Origin: a virus
Length of the DNA: 47,358 nucleotides
IMG/VR virus record: IMGVR_UViG_3300021963_000207
Span: 1 to 47,358 of that record
Direction: 5' to 3' (one strand)
How positions within the stretch are numbered: position 1 is the first letter of the stretch; the number at the start of each line of letters is the position of its first letter. The translations under genes and the position numbers were made by a program. The notes beneath the pieces are model-generated. The model saw only the letters and a program-made list of their open reading frames with translations. It was not told the origin of the DNA and made no database searches. This document shows positions 34,445-42,182 of the stretch, piece by piece.

Positions 34445-35350
34445 TCAGTCTTCTTCCGCAAGTCGAGCGAAGTAGCTGAGAGTGTCATCTTCATCCTCAT
34501 CGCTAGTAGAACGAGAAGAGAAGGAAGGAGTGGAAGAAGAAGCAAAAGAAGCGACATTTTCATTTACTTGATCCTCTTCATTTTCATAAGTTTCACGATC
34601 AATAGCAGGTGCAGGACGAGAATTGAGTACGTGATTCAGACGCTTTTGAAGTTCTTCATAGGTCTTGAAGTTATTATCAGAAGTGAACTGAGTGAGGCTA
34701 TGAGTCTTGGAGTAGATTTGCTCTAGTTGGTCGTCATCAAAATCACCTAGAGTAGATGGATCAGAAAACTCAGACTTATCATAGTTCCAATAACCATCAA
34801 CCTTACGAATCTTTAGCTTGAAGTCAGCACCAGTCCAAAAGTCAAATGGATTGATTGGCTTCTCATCTGCGAATGCTGGTTGCATTGCTTCAGTGATCTT
34901 GTCAAAGATTTTCTTGCCATACTTGTAAAGGAATACTTTACCTTCGTTTTCTGGATGTACAGGATCTTTGATGACGTAAATGTTGCTGTAGTAGGATAGC
35001 TTGCGCTTTTGCTTACGAGCAATTTCTTTGTCCTTCTCGCTACCACTGTTCCAGAGCTGACGATTTAGTTCGCCTACAGGATCTTTCTTGTTAAGTGTAG
35101 TGAGTGAATTCTCGATGTACCAACCACCAGGACCTTGGAAAGCATGGCTCCAGACTTTGGCCCAAGGAACGTCTTCGCCTTCAGGTGGGGGGAGGAGGCG
35201 AATTACAGCGTAACCATTACCTGCTTTGTCCATCTCTGGCTTCCAAAGGCGCTCATCGGCACCACCTTCAGAAGTAGACATTTTTTCAATCTCTTGGGTT
35301 AGCTTCTCAAAAGCATTGCCAGAGTTACGCTTTAGTGTTGCAAAAGACAT
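34445..35350 (-). CDS. 32: Single-stranded DNA binding protein gp32
   Basis: gp32 coats ssDNA during replication, recombination and repair. The start is the ATG at 35350 (MSFATLKRNSGNAFEKL), with GGAG eight bases upstream; a longer frame from 35401 adds 17 atypical residues that overlap the promoter region. The core has YAVIRLLPPPEGED..PWAKVWSHAFQGPGGWYIENS and SNIYVIKDPVHPENEGKVFLY, both gp32 hallmarks. The C-terminal tail is strongly acidic (SDEDEDDTLSYFARLAEED) as needed for partner contacts. The protein contains no cysteine, so the zinc-binding site of T4 gp32 is absent. A sigma70-type promoter lies upstream and a terminator downstream, giving it an independent transcription unit. Confidence 0.93.
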   Translation of the reverse strand: MSFATLKRNSGNAFEKLTQEIEKMSTSEGGADERLWKPEMDKAGNGYAVIRLLPPPEGEDVPWAKVWSHAFQGPGGWYIENSLTTLNKKDPVGELNRQLWNSGSEKDKEIARKQKRKLSYYSNIYVIKDPVHPENEGKVFLYKYGKKIFDKITEAMQPAFADEKPINPFDFWTGADFKLKIRKVDGYWNYDKSEFSDPSTLGDFDDDQLEQIYSKTHSLTQFTSDNNFKTYEELQKRLNHVLNSRPAPAIDRETYENEEDQVNENVASFASSSTPSFSSRSTSDEDEDDTLSYFARLAEED

Positions 35351-35412
35351 GTGTATTCTCCGTATTTGTTGGATTAAATGGATTTGGCTTGTGGACCCCA
35401 ACCCATATGACT

Positions 35413-35441
35413 ATGGTAGCAGGGTCAGATGGATTTGTCAA
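35413..35441 (-). promoter_or_regulatory. Sigma70-type promoter for gp32
   Basis: TTGACA (35436-35441), a 17-base spacer ending TGC, and TACCAT (35413-35418) on the minus strand. It overlaps the last codons of the preceding 111-aa gene and lies about 60 bases before the gp32 ATG. Confidence 0.75.
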
Positions 35442-35760
35442 GCTTTTCCTTGGCCTTACCGATGTCCTCTTTCATCTGTGTAAAGATTTCTGACACATCG
35501 ACATGGGAAGGAACTCCAAGAAATGCAGCAGACGCACGTAGCATATGTACGAATTCTTCTGCTTCAGTATCACTAGAGTATTTTGCTCTAAAATAAAGTA
35601 GTTCTTGAAGTTCAACTAATCTTTCTAATTTATCTAAACATTCTCTACGAGTCGTGTCAGATTTTTCATATAGACTATACATGACTTCAGCGATCTCTTG
35701 GTAGAGTTCAGTCATTTCTTCTAACTCATTGCGAATTAAGTCCTGCTCAAAGAAAGACAT
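35425..35760 (-). CDS. DUF1825-like protein (111 aa)
   Basis: The protein is all-helical and charged, starting MSFFEQDLIRNELEEMTELY and ending VDVSEIFTQMKEDIGKAKEK. Length, N-terminal 'MxFFxxxxxxxE' pattern and the C-terminal Q/E-rich helix fit DUF1825, a family conserved in cyanobacteria with no known function (family recalled, not searched). A cyanobacterial gene family placed between gp59 and gp32 suggests that it modifies a host or replication process. Start and stop abut gp59 (shared base at 35760). Confidence 0.65.
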   Translation of the reverse strand: MSFFEQDLIRNELEEMTELYQEIAEVMYSLYEKSDTTRRECLDKLERLVELQELLYFRAKYSSDTEAEEFVHMLRASAAFLGVPSHVDVSEIFTQMKEDIGKAKEKLDKSI

Positions 35761-36347
35761 TAGTTGGTTACCTTTGACAAAAGTATCTGTTTATATTTAG
35801 CTTTGTCCAGTGAAAGAAAAGGTTCGTATTTTACTACTCGTCTCCTCAGCTCTGGCCATACTACAGGATCCTGAATGATTTTATCAAAATCTTTAACATA
35901 ATTTAGTAATTGGTTAAGTATAACTAAACTTTCTAAAGTTATAGACCTGGACAAATATTTTTTTAATAGTGGTGGATGAGTACTTGTTATTTTAAATATT
36001 TGTTCAAAATCAGTTTCTTCCAAAAGCGTATCCATATCATTTGAAAACACAAAGCTCATACTTTGAATTTTCTTTTGCCAATCTGAATATACCGAAAAAT
36101 GTTCTATCTTAGAGATATCTCCAATCCAAGTATCTTCATTTTGAACAAAATGAGCTACAAAATATTGAATCAATTGATCTTGATCAAATTTTGTAGCTAA
36201 TTTTTTAAAGAAATATTTGTCTCTTCTTTTTTCAAAGGATTCTAGAGTTGTTCTAGTTTTGCCATTGAAAGTAAAGAAGTTATATTTGTCTGTAGTGAAG
36301 TGGAGTTTGATAGCAAGATATAATTTATATACATCAAATCCATTCAT
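35760..36347 (-). CDS. 59: gp59, loader of the gp41 replicative helicase
   Basis: The 195-aa all-helical protein matches T4 gp59 (217 aa): FDVYKLYLAIKLHF, the signature KRRDKYFFKKLATKFDQDQL, FVQNEDTWIGDISKIEHFSV (T4: VANQDAWIGDISDADALVFY), and a C-terminal helical half with ESLVILNQLLNYVKDFDKII. It binds forks and gp32 and loads helicase. It overlaps gp33 by four bases (ATGA), next to gp32, the protein it works with. Confidence 0.9.
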   Translation of the reverse strand: MNGFDVYKLYLAIKLHFTTDKYNFFTFNGKTRTTLESFEKRRDKYFFKKLATKFDQDQLIQYFVAHFVQNEDTWIGDISKIEHFSVYSDWQKKIQSMSFVFSNDMDTLLEETDFEQIFKITSTHPPLLKKYLSRSITLESLVILNQLLNYVKDFDKIIQDPVVWPELRRRVVKYEPFLSLDKAKYKQILLSKVTN

Positions 36348-36607
36348 AAAGGCAATCTTGCACGAGAAGTTTTCTTCATAAAATTCATGCGTTGTGCATC
36401 AACTTTAATTTTTTCTTTAAGTGGCTTTGAGATTAATTTTGACACATTTGCAAGTTCAATATCATTCTCCTCGCAGTATACTAGTACTGCATCAATATAG
36501 TTGAGACCGCCCTGATTGGAACGAACGATCTCTTCTACTTCCATAGAAAATTTTGCTGCTGTCATAAATTTGTCTTCAAATAATTCATCTAGTTGTTTGT
36601 TGTTCAT
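36344..36607 (-). CDS. 33: gp33, late transcription co-activator
   Basis: The 87-aa protein aligns with the C-terminal two thirds of T4 gp33 (112 aa): SMEVEEIVRSNQGGLNYIDA, VLVYCEENDIELANVSKLIS and LKEKIKVDAQRMNF correspond to the T4 segments around MVEEFGMSYLEAT and AFLEENSIPETQFAKFI. gp33 bridges RNA polymerase and the sliding clamp to activate late promoters such as the TATAAATA boxes in this window. The start overlaps the end of the nuclease gene by 23 bases. Confidence 0.85.
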   Translation of the reverse strand: MNNKQLDELFEDKFMTAAKFSMEVEEIVRSNQGGLNYIDAVLVYCEENDIELANVSKLISKPLKEKIKVDAQRMNFMKKTSRARLPL

Positions 36608-37253
36608 AGGCTCGGATGTATTCCATTAGTACTTTCATGTATTTCATGATATCGTACTCCTGGAAGACTTGAATTTCTCCGTCCTCACAGGCAATTAAAG
36701 TTACAAGTTTTTTTACTTTGATACCAGTACGTTCATAATACATCATTGCATAGGCACATTCTTGAGCAATATAGTTTTCAATCCACTCTCGTTTCTTAGG
36801 TTCAGTAGAAGTCTTAAAATCTATAATTGCAAGTTCATTTTCGTACTCTGCAATGCAATCAACTCGTCCAGCAAGTTTTAGTTTGTCACTATATAAAGCA
36901 CCCTCTAAAACATGAATATTATTAATTCTGTTTAGAAAGGGTTTTAAGTGTTTAAACATGAACAGAGGAAGTACTTTATCTTTGTACTTCTCTTCATTGA
37001 ACATATTATTTAGGTAATCTTCATTCATAGAGTGAAGATTTGTACCCCTAAGTGCAGCTCGGGAAGAAATACGATTGGCTTCTTTTTCACCTACTCGTTT
37101 TCTCCATTCAATAATAGATTGTTTTTGTTTAGCTCCAATAACAGTAGTAACAGAAGGATACTTGTTACCTTCAGGGGTAACATATAACCTTCCGTTATCT
37201 GAGGTTATGGATTCTAAATCAATTAAAGGTGCATAATCTAAATGTACGAACAC
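36585..37253 (-). CDS. PD-(D/E)XK family exonuclease
   Basis: The 222-aa protein has the RecB/MGME1-type nuclease layout: N-terminal YPSVTTVIGAKQK, helix with ALRGTNLHSMNEDYL, E117 (VLEGALYS), D132 (LAGRVDCIAEYENE) and the D145-x-K147 pair (LAIIDFKTST), then a QECAYAMMYYERTG helix (motif Q164-x-x-A-Y). These are the residues expected for two-metal DNA cleavage. It is common in T4-like cyanophages beside phoH. Likely roles are DNA processing in replication-recombination or host DNA degradation. Confidence 0.85.
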   Translation of the reverse strand: MFVHLDYAPLIDLESITSDNGRLYVTPEGNKYPSVTTVIGAKQKQSIIEWRKRVGEKEANRISSRAALRGTNLHSMNEDYLNNMFNEEKYKDKVLPLFMFKHLKPFLNRINNIHVLEGALYSDKLKLAGRVDCIAEYENELAIIDFKTSTEPKKREWIENYIAQECAYAMMYYERTGIKVKKLVTLIACEDGEIQVFQEYDIMKYMKVLMEYIRAYEQQTTR

Positions 37254-37254
37254 G

Positions 37255-38010
37255 TCAGAATCCCAAATTAAGTTTACTAATTAGATAACTGCGAATGAGA
37301 CCAGAACGTACAATATCTTGAATTCCAAATTCAATCATGGAAAACTCATCCATGGTATTTAGAATACTCATAAAGTTTAGGACTCCATTTTTTTCATTAG
37401 TTTTAACTAGATCTGTTTGTTGAACATCACCACAGAAAATAATTTTAGCATCTTGTCCGACACGAGTGATGATAGAATCTAGTTCATGAAAGTTTAAATT
37501 TTGACTTTCATCTACAATGATAATACAATTATCTAAAGTTGTGCCACGAATAAATGAAGTACTCCAAAAACTAATAGTTCCTTGATTTTTTAGATTGCCG
37601 TATAAAGCTTCAAATGAAGGATCGTCTGGCATCTCAAACATGTACTTTACCATATTCTTATATGGAATTTGATAAAGGCTTGACTTATCTTCATGATCTC
37701 CAGGAAGAAATCCAATCTCTCTAGTAGAAACTAAAGAACGAACCATATAAACTTTTTCATATGGAGTCTTATCGTTCAAAACATCTTTTAGAGCAAGATA
37801 TAAACTAACAAAAGTTTTACCAGTACCAGCAGCGCCATAAAGAAATAGATTTTTGTTTTCGGCATATGCCTCAAATACTTTTTCTTGTGCTGGAGTTAGT
37901 GGTTGAATATCAACCATATGCTCTGCATCAATTGGCTTTTTACGCCTCATTTTTTTAGAGGACATATCTGCAAATGAGGTTTCATTTTTTCTTCTGCGGG
38001 AACTTGTCAT
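37255..38010 (-). CDS. phoH: PhoH-like ATPase
   Basis: The 251-aa protein has Walker A GAAGTGKT at residues 59-66 and Walker B CIIIVDESQN with D167-E168, preceded by the family opening PLTPAQEKVFEAYAENKNLF. Further PhoH motifs are MVRSLVSTREIGFLPGD, FWSTSFIRGTTLDN and KIIFCGDVQQTDL. An N-terminal basic segment (SSKKMRRKKP) is specific to phage forms. The name comes from the E. coli phosphate regulon, but the function in cyanophages is not settled; it is a core cyanophage gene. Four-base overlap with the gene upstream. Confidence 0.93.
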   Translation of the reverse strand: MTSSRRRKNETSFADMSSKKMRRKKPIDAEHMVDIQPLTPAQEKVFEAYAENKNLFLYGAAGTGKTFVSLYLALKDVLNDKTPYEKVYMVRSLVSTREIGFLPGDHEDKSSLYQIPYKNMVKYMFEMPDDPSFEALYGNLKNQGTISFWSTSFIRGTTLDNCIIIVDESQNLNFHELDSIITRVGQDAKIIFCGDVQQTDLVKTNEKNGVLNFMSILNTMDEFSMIEFGIQDIVRSGLIRSYLISKLNLGF

Positions 38011-38240
38011 ACTTCAAAAGTGGAATTGGGATATGATTTTTTGATGCGACCTAACACATCTTTAAATGAGCCAGGGACTTTAGAATTTTTCCAGTCCCCA
38101 ACTTCGCTAATCGAATACATTCCAGTTGGAACTTGGGTGATGTGTGGATTTTCTTTCAAATATGGCTCTCGATCAGCCATATACATCCACCTTTCAAACT
38201 CTTCACCTGTGTTATTATCTTTAAATCTGTAAGTAGGCAT
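38007..38240 (-). CDS. FmdB-like small protein without zinc cysteines (77 aa)
   Basis: The start is chosen at the ATG at 38240 (MPTYRFKDNNTGEEFERWMY); an upstream start would add 22 residues inside the preceding gene. The opening resembles the N-terminus of FmdB-type proteins, but the CxxC pairs that bind zinc there are missing. The rest includes ADREPYLKENPHITQVPTG and a basic C-terminus. It overlaps the preceding gene by 20 bases and phoH by four. Function unknown. Confidence 0.65.
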   Translation of the reverse strand: MPTYRFKDNNTGEEFERWMYMADREPYLKENPHITQVPTGMYSISEVGDWKNSKVPGSFKDVLGRIKKSYPNSTFEV

Positions 38241-38775
38241 GTTGGTTAAACCATTCAGGGACAACAGCTGGAGATTTCCATTTCGCAAAAGAAACTTTTT
38301 CCCCAATGTAATAATTGCGATAAGACTGAATTGTGTCAGTTTCCTTATATTTATTAGGCATGGCTGGGGGTGGATCTGACCATCCTCGATCAGGAAGATT
38401 ATTGGGAGCGTGTTTTAAATATGCTCTCAAAGATTCAGTAGCATGAAACTTGTTATATCTCCTGGTGTATTCAATACAGCATTGCTCAAATAGTTCAAAG
38501 AGCCACTTATAATGTGATTTAGAACTCCTAGCCCAGATAGCAGAAGGATGATTGATATGACAAGCTTTGTAGAGATTAGACTCTCTTGGCTCATCAAGTT
38601 TGAATCTTTTGACCTTACGATTCTTTTCAGTAAGTTCAACATAACCAATGCCGTCAATAACTCGATGAGCAGTTGATAGAAGTTGTGCATACTCAACAAT
38701 CATCTTGACTACATGTTTGTCACAATGTTCTTGAGCACATATTGTAGGATTATAATCTAGATAAAAAATGTTCAT
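38221..38775 (-). CDS. Conserved phage protein (184 aa) with N-terminal Cys/His cluster
   Basis: No function is firmly recognised. The N-terminus MNIFYLDYNPTICAQEHCDK followed by HVVKMIVEYAQLLSTAHRV is characteristic of a family widespread in T4-like cyanophages and other large phages. The central region has NHPSAIWARSSKSHYKWLFE, and the C-terminal part includes YRNYYIGEKVSFAKWKSP. The conserved Cys/His near the start suggests a metal site or active site (inference). It lies between thyX and the FmdB-like/phoH genes, so a nucleotide or DNA-repair role would fit but is unproven. Confidence 0.65.
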   Translation of the reverse strand: MNIFYLDYNPTICAQEHCDKHVVKMIVEYAQLLSTAHRVIDGIGYVELTEKNRKVKRFKLDEPRESNLYKACHINHPSAIWARSSKSHYKWLFELFEQCCIEYTRRYNKFHATESLRAYLKHAPNNLPDRGWSDPPPAMPNKYKETDTIQSYRNYYIGEKVSFAKWKSPAVVPEWFNQHAYLQI

Positions 38776-38792
38776 AACAAAGAAATTTCACA

Positions 38793-39455
38793 TTACCATT
38801 CTAAAGCTTCTGCAACGTCTGGGAAACAGGTTTTGAACACATCTTTACATTCGTTTGCGATATCCATATGTTCTTTTTGTGTTCCATTTGAAGACCGCAG
38901 GTTAATGTAGTGTATCCATGACCTGGCTGATCCTTTCATGTAAATTCTAGTAGGAGTTGCAAGTGGAAGAACAAACCTCGCACATTCTTTTGCAACTCCT
39001 TGTTTTAGAAGAGAATCATATAATTGTTGACTTTTCTCAAAGTGTTCTTGAATCTCCCCTTGCATTTTTAGTTTTACATAATCACCAAAGTCATCAATTG
39101 AGTTTTGGCGATTTTTAGTATCCTGACGACGAAGATCTGGAACTGATGGTTTATCAGTAAGAAGTTTCGTATCGGCATACCGTTGTGAAAATTCTTGAAA
39201 TGTAAATGATCTATGACGAAGCACTTGAGCCGCTATACCTCTAGTAGTATTAATCTCTAGAGTCATATCAGCTTGCTCAAAAATACTCCAGTGATTTTCA
39301 CGAATACAATAACGAAGAAGACCTGCAGCAGTATCAAATTTTTCTTGGTTTGCAGGATTACTTACACGAGCAGTATAAGTAATCACTTCTTGTGCAGATT
39401 TACCTTCAAGTTTACCAGCACCCTGACTCAACGAAATCAAAAAAACATTACTCAT
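38793..39455 (-). CDS. thyX: Flavin-dependent thymidylate synthase
   Basis: ThyX makes dTMP from dUMP with FAD, NADPH and methylene-tetrahydrofolate. The 220-aa protein carries the diagnostic RHRX7S motif at residues 80-90 (RHRSFTFQEFSQRY), the N-terminal VITYTARVSNP and HWSIFEQADMTLEI segments, and a C-terminal ARSWIHYINLRSSNGTQKEH that includes the substrate-binding arginine. It supplies dTTP for phage DNA synthesis in the same operon as gp32, gp59 and RNase H. A promoter candidate lies within the gene upstream. Confidence 0.95.
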   Translation of the reverse strand: MSNVFLISLSQGAGKLEGKSAQEVITYTARVSNPANQEKFDTAAGLLRYCIRENHWSIFEQADMTLEINTTRGIAAQVLRHRSFTFQEFSQRYADTKLLTDKPSVPDLRRQDTKNRQNSIDDFGDYVKLKMQGEIQEHFEKSQQLYDSLLKQGVAKECARFVLPLATPTRIYMKGSARSWIHYINLRSSNGTQKEHMDIANECKDVFKTCFPDVAEALEW

Positions 39456-39457
39456 AA

Positions 39458-39715
39458 TTACTTTTTCTTTTTAGGTTCTTTTGGTTCTACTCCCCAAAGT
39501 TTGGGATTGACCTTACCATCGGTCCAACGGATGTCTTTCAAACCTTCACGGTACTTGTCCCAGTACATATCGAAGATCTGAGCCCGTTTGTTACATACTA
39601 TTATATCATACCTTGTTTGGTTGTCAACCTCATAGGTGACTAGATAAGAATTCAGTGGTAGTGTTTTGTCTTTTGCTAGATCTCTACTGCAATCTTGATG
39701 TACGATTTTACACAT
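39458..39715 (-). CDS. Hypothetical protein (85 aa)
   Basis: I do not recognise a function. The protein starts MCKIVHQDCSRDLAKDKTLP and has a central YLVTYEVDNQTRYDIIVCNK strand-like region, then helix AQIFDMYWDKYREGLKDIRW and a very basic C-terminus (EPKEPKKKK). It looks like a small nucleic-acid-associated protein, but only by charge. Its coding sequence contains a good promoter candidate (39600-39627). It is separated from the DUF6433-like gene by one base. Confidence 0.65.
   Translation of the reverse strand: MCKIVHQDCSRDLAKDKTLPLNSYLVTYEVDNQTRYDIIVCNKRAQIFDMYWDKYREGLKDIRWTDGKVNPKLWGVEPKEPKKKK
39600..39627 (-). promoter_or_regulatory. Internal sigma70-type promoter candidate upstream of thyX
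   Basis: TTGACA (39622-39627), a 16-base spacer ending TGA, and a perfect TATAAT (39600-39605), inside the 85-aa gene and about 145 bases before thyX. It would boost thyX and downstream phoH/gp33/gp59 over the upstream part of the operon. Confidence 0.5.
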
Positions 39716-39716
39716 A

Positions 39717-40169
39717 TCACGACCTATTTCCCCACTTAATTTCAGGATAAGCTTCTTCTACACAAGCTTTAGTAATTTTATATTTTTTACCTAAAGTTTT
39801 ATCTTTTACCATACAAAGAACTTTAGCCTCATCCTGATGAAGACTTTCTAGTAGTTGAATAAACATGGTCTCTCGTTTGTTGTTTGCAAGACCATCATTG
39901 CCGCCCTTTACAAAATTATACAAGACTCTATATTCATGAAGAAGCCGTGTATGTTCTGTATCTACTGGAGCTTCATTTGGAACATAAGGAACTTCTCCAC
40001 TAGGAAGTAGAGAAACAACACTTTCATCAAAATTCCATATTAGAATTGCTTGAAGTGCTGGAGTTGTATACTTATGCAGTAGATTAATTTTTTCCTTTTT
40101 TGTTTTTGCGTTAGATACTTTTTGAAGAACTTCTGATATCAAAAGTCTTTCTACTGGTAATTCAGCCAT
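39717..40169 (-). CDS. DUF6433-like protein (150 aa)
   Basis: The opening MAELPVERLLISEVLQKVSN followed by AKTKKEKINLLHKY matches my recollection of the DUF6433 family, found in T4-like cyanophages next to RNase H. Other conserved parts are LIWNFDESVVSLLPSGEVPY and LLESLHQDEAKVLCMVKDK, and the C-terminal ACVEEAYPEIKWGNRS. It is mostly helical and soluble. Function is unknown; the position in the replication operon suggests a DNA replication accessory role. Confidence 0.7.
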   Translation of the reverse strand: MAELPVERLLISEVLQKVSNAKTKKEKINLLHKYTTPALQAILIWNFDESVVSLLPSGEVPYVPNEAPVDTEHTRLLHEYRVLYNFVKGGNDGLANNKRETMFIQLLESLHQDEAKVLCMVKDKTLGKKYKITKACVEEAYPEIKWGNRS

Positions 40170-40172
40170 AGT

Positions 40173-41054
40173 TTAAAAATCCTCCATTTCATTTAATAGT
40201 GAAACTAATTTATGTTCAATAAAATAATTTATTGAAACTTTATTTGGCTTACTACTATTTAACAAATTATATTCGGATACAATTTTTTCTTGAATAGCAT
40301 CTGGAATGCAAGCCAAATCAATTAATTTTAAATTGCGATGATAATTTACAAGTTGATCTTCTGTGCAATAAGTTTCGGGTTCACAATGAATCCATTTATC
40401 AATATTTTTTTTGCTAATTGGTTTTTGCCTTTTGCCAGTTACAAAAGTATCTGATGGAGATAAAAAGTTTGGAATCCCATCCGAACGATCACCCTTGATA
40501 ACATGTTCTTTGATATACAACTTTGGATCAATTCCATCAGTTACGTATTTCTTTTGAACAGGATTGTATTGAGTTACGCAAGGATATTTTGATAATTGAA
40601 TAAAATCTTTGTCTCCAGATAAAATTAAAACTTTTTCTATGTTTAGATTATCCTTTTGTTTTTTTATGTTTTGAGTTGTAACATATTTTGATAACGTAGC
40701 AATAACATCATCAGCTTCTGCGCCATAAACTTCCATAACAAGATATGGAAAATTATCACGAATCTCATCTCTAATTTTATTTAAAATTTCAAAGATTTGA
40801 CTCCAATCAAAGTCAGATTTTTCTCTGTCTTTTTTTCTATTTTGCTTATAGTAAGGAAAAAATTCTTTTCGCCAATAATGTTTACTGTCATAACAAAGAA
40901 CTAAGCTTCCATACTCTGCGTGAAATTTTTTCTTGTATGATTTAAGAGATGTAAGTACCATATGACGAACTATATTTTCATCTAGTCCGTCACTTAGTCG
41001 AGTTTGCATCATTAAGTTACTAATCATACACTGATTCATATCAACCAGTATCAT
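40173..41054 (-). CDS. rnh: T4-type RNase H (5'-3' flap exonuclease)
   Basis: The 293-aa protein has the FEN/5'-nuclease fold of T4 RNase H (305 aa). Metal-site acidic residues are visible: D5 (ILVDMNQ), D56 (LVLCYDSKHYWRKEFFPYYK), E113-A-D115-D116 (EVYGAEADDVIATL) and D148/D150 (LILSGDKDFIQL); a helix-hairpin-like DRSDGIPNFL follows near residue 195. It removes RNA primers and flaps from lagging-strand fragments. It lies between a small membrane protein gene and the DUF6433-like gene with gaps of only three bases. Confidence 0.92.
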   Translation of the reverse strand: MILVDMNQCMISNLMMQTRLSDGLDENIVRHMVLTSLKSYKKKFHAEYGSLVLCYDSKHYWRKEFFPYYKQNRKKDREKSDFDWSQIFEILNKIRDEIRDNFPYLVMEVYGAEADDVIATLSKYVTTQNIKKQKDNLNIEKVLILSGDKDFIQLSKYPCVTQYNPVQKKYVTDGIDPKLYIKEHVIKGDRSDGIPNFLSPSDTFVTGKRQKPISKKNIDKWIHCEPETYCTEDQLVNYHRNLKLIDLACIPDAIQEKIVSEYNLLNSSKPNKVSINYFIEHKLVSLLNEMEDF

Positions 41055-41057
41055 AAA

Positions 41058-41297
41058 TTAATCCTCTTCGTCGTCGTATTCTTCGTCGTCTTCTTCAAAA
41101 CGAACAGCAATTAATTCTTCGGTAATATAGTTTCCATTTTCATCATACATTTCTGGATGAGCAGAATTTGAATGATTTGAAATTGGATTAAAATATTCAT
41201 TAGCGAACCATCCAAATATCATACCAATTAAAAAACTTAAACCTATTAAAACAAATCCTACTGCAAATACAGTAAGCAAAAGTAATAGATTTGTCAT
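41058..41297 (-). CDS. Small membrane protein (79 aa)
   Basis: The N-terminal ~35 residues form one or two tightly packed transmembrane segments (LLLLLTVFAVGFVLIGLSFL, then IGMIFGWFANEYF). The C-terminal half is polar and ends in a run of Asp/Glu (EEDDEEYDDEED). No function is recognised; an inner-membrane location with a cytoplasmic acidic tail is plausible. The start is preceded by AGGAGAGAG-type purines (strong ribosome binding site). Confidence 0.7.
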   Translation of the reverse strand: MTNLLLLLTVFAVGFVLIGLSFLIGMIFGWFANEYFNPISNHSNSAHPEMYDENGNYITEELIAVRFEEDDEEYDDEED

Positions 41298-41316
41298 GGT
41301 TCTCTCTCCTAGAGTG

Positions 41317-41484
41317 TTAGTCTTTTTGTTTTTCTATAAAGATTTTAACTTCCACTCTATAGTTTCGTTTGAATATGGAAACTAGTTTATCGAAGTGGAA
41401 GTCAGGCTTTTGCAAGTCTTTTTTCCTCCCACTTATCATTGCTCTTACATTTTTATTTAGTAACTTTTCATTAATAGAACTCAT
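41317..41484 (-). CDS. Hypothetical small basic protein (55 aa)
   Basis: This short frame runs from an ATG that overlaps the stop of the 233-aa gene (ATGA) to a TAA at 41317. The product (MSSINEKLLNKNVRAMISGR...) is lysine/arginine-rich with a predicted helix followed by beta-like VSIFKRNYRVEVKIFIEKQK. The coupling overlap and the way it fills an otherwise empty 180-base gap support it as a gene. No function is recognised. Confidence 0.6.
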   Translation of the reverse strand: MSSINEKLLNKNVRAMISGRKKDLQKPDFHFDKLVSIFKRNYRVEVKIFIEKQKD

Positions 41485-42182
41485 ACAATAACCTTGATAA
41501 GAATATGTTTTGATGTCATTCTTCCTGTAGGAGTTTTTGGTTTTGTAGTTAAATGCTTTTGAATATTATCGACATTAAACTTACTACAAGAAATAACTTC
41601 CGAAAGGAATTGTTCTGGTTTTCTTAGTGTGCGAACCCAAGATTTGTCTGAATCAAATCCATCAACCATAGTGCGACGAACTGTTAAAGATCTGCCAGTA
41701 TAATAACAGAGTTCTCGCTTCTCTACATTATAAAGAAAGACATGCTTGGAACCAATGATATCTGTTGCAGGAAGAGGCTTGTAAGTTGCACTATCAAATA
41801 CCAATTCTTTATCGTATAATGTGACAAGTCGAACTAATTTTTCGGGAGTAATTCGACGCTTTTTGCGAATAATCTTTTTGGCATCTTTATACGAATACAG
41901 ATCATCTACAATCTGATTCAAAAGTTCTCTGAAATCACGAAGCTCTGGACGACGAAAATTGGAGTATGCTTCTTTAACTACAGGATCTTCTCCATCTAAT
42001 GCAAGAGAAATTTCTTCAATTTGCTCAGTAACAAATCCAAGTTTGCTCTCAACAAAATCATTGATAGTTCTACGATCAATATCTTCGGAACGAAGAAACT
42101 GCGTGAAACTAGCTTTAGGCTTTTTGCGAGTTATTACAAAATCATCAATAATGGTGTCGATAAATGCAGCAATTTCACTCAT
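41481..42182 (-). CDS. Conserved hypothetical protein (233 aa)
   Basis: No domain is recognised. The protein is helical and highly charged in the first 120 residues (KKPKASFTQFLRSEDIDRRT, AKKIIRKKRRITPEKLVRLV), then has a beta-rich part (HVFLYNVEKRELCYYTGRSL) and a C-terminus rich in Lys/Thr. It lies between glutaredoxin and a 55-aa gene with four-base overlaps at both junctions. A nucleic-acid-binding role would fit its charge, but is not shown. Confidence 0.65.
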   Translation of the reverse strand: MSEIAAFIDTIIDDFVITRKKPKASFTQFLRSEDIDRRTINDFVESKLGFVTEQIEEISLALDGEDPVVKEAYSNFRRPELRDFRELLNQIVDDLYSYKDAKKIIRKKRRITPEKLVRLVTLYDKELVFDSATYKPLPATDIIGSKHVFLYNVEKRELCYYTGRSLTVRRTMVDGFDSDKSWVRTLRKPEQFLSEVISCSKFNVDNIQKHLTTKPKTPTGRMTSKHILIKVIV

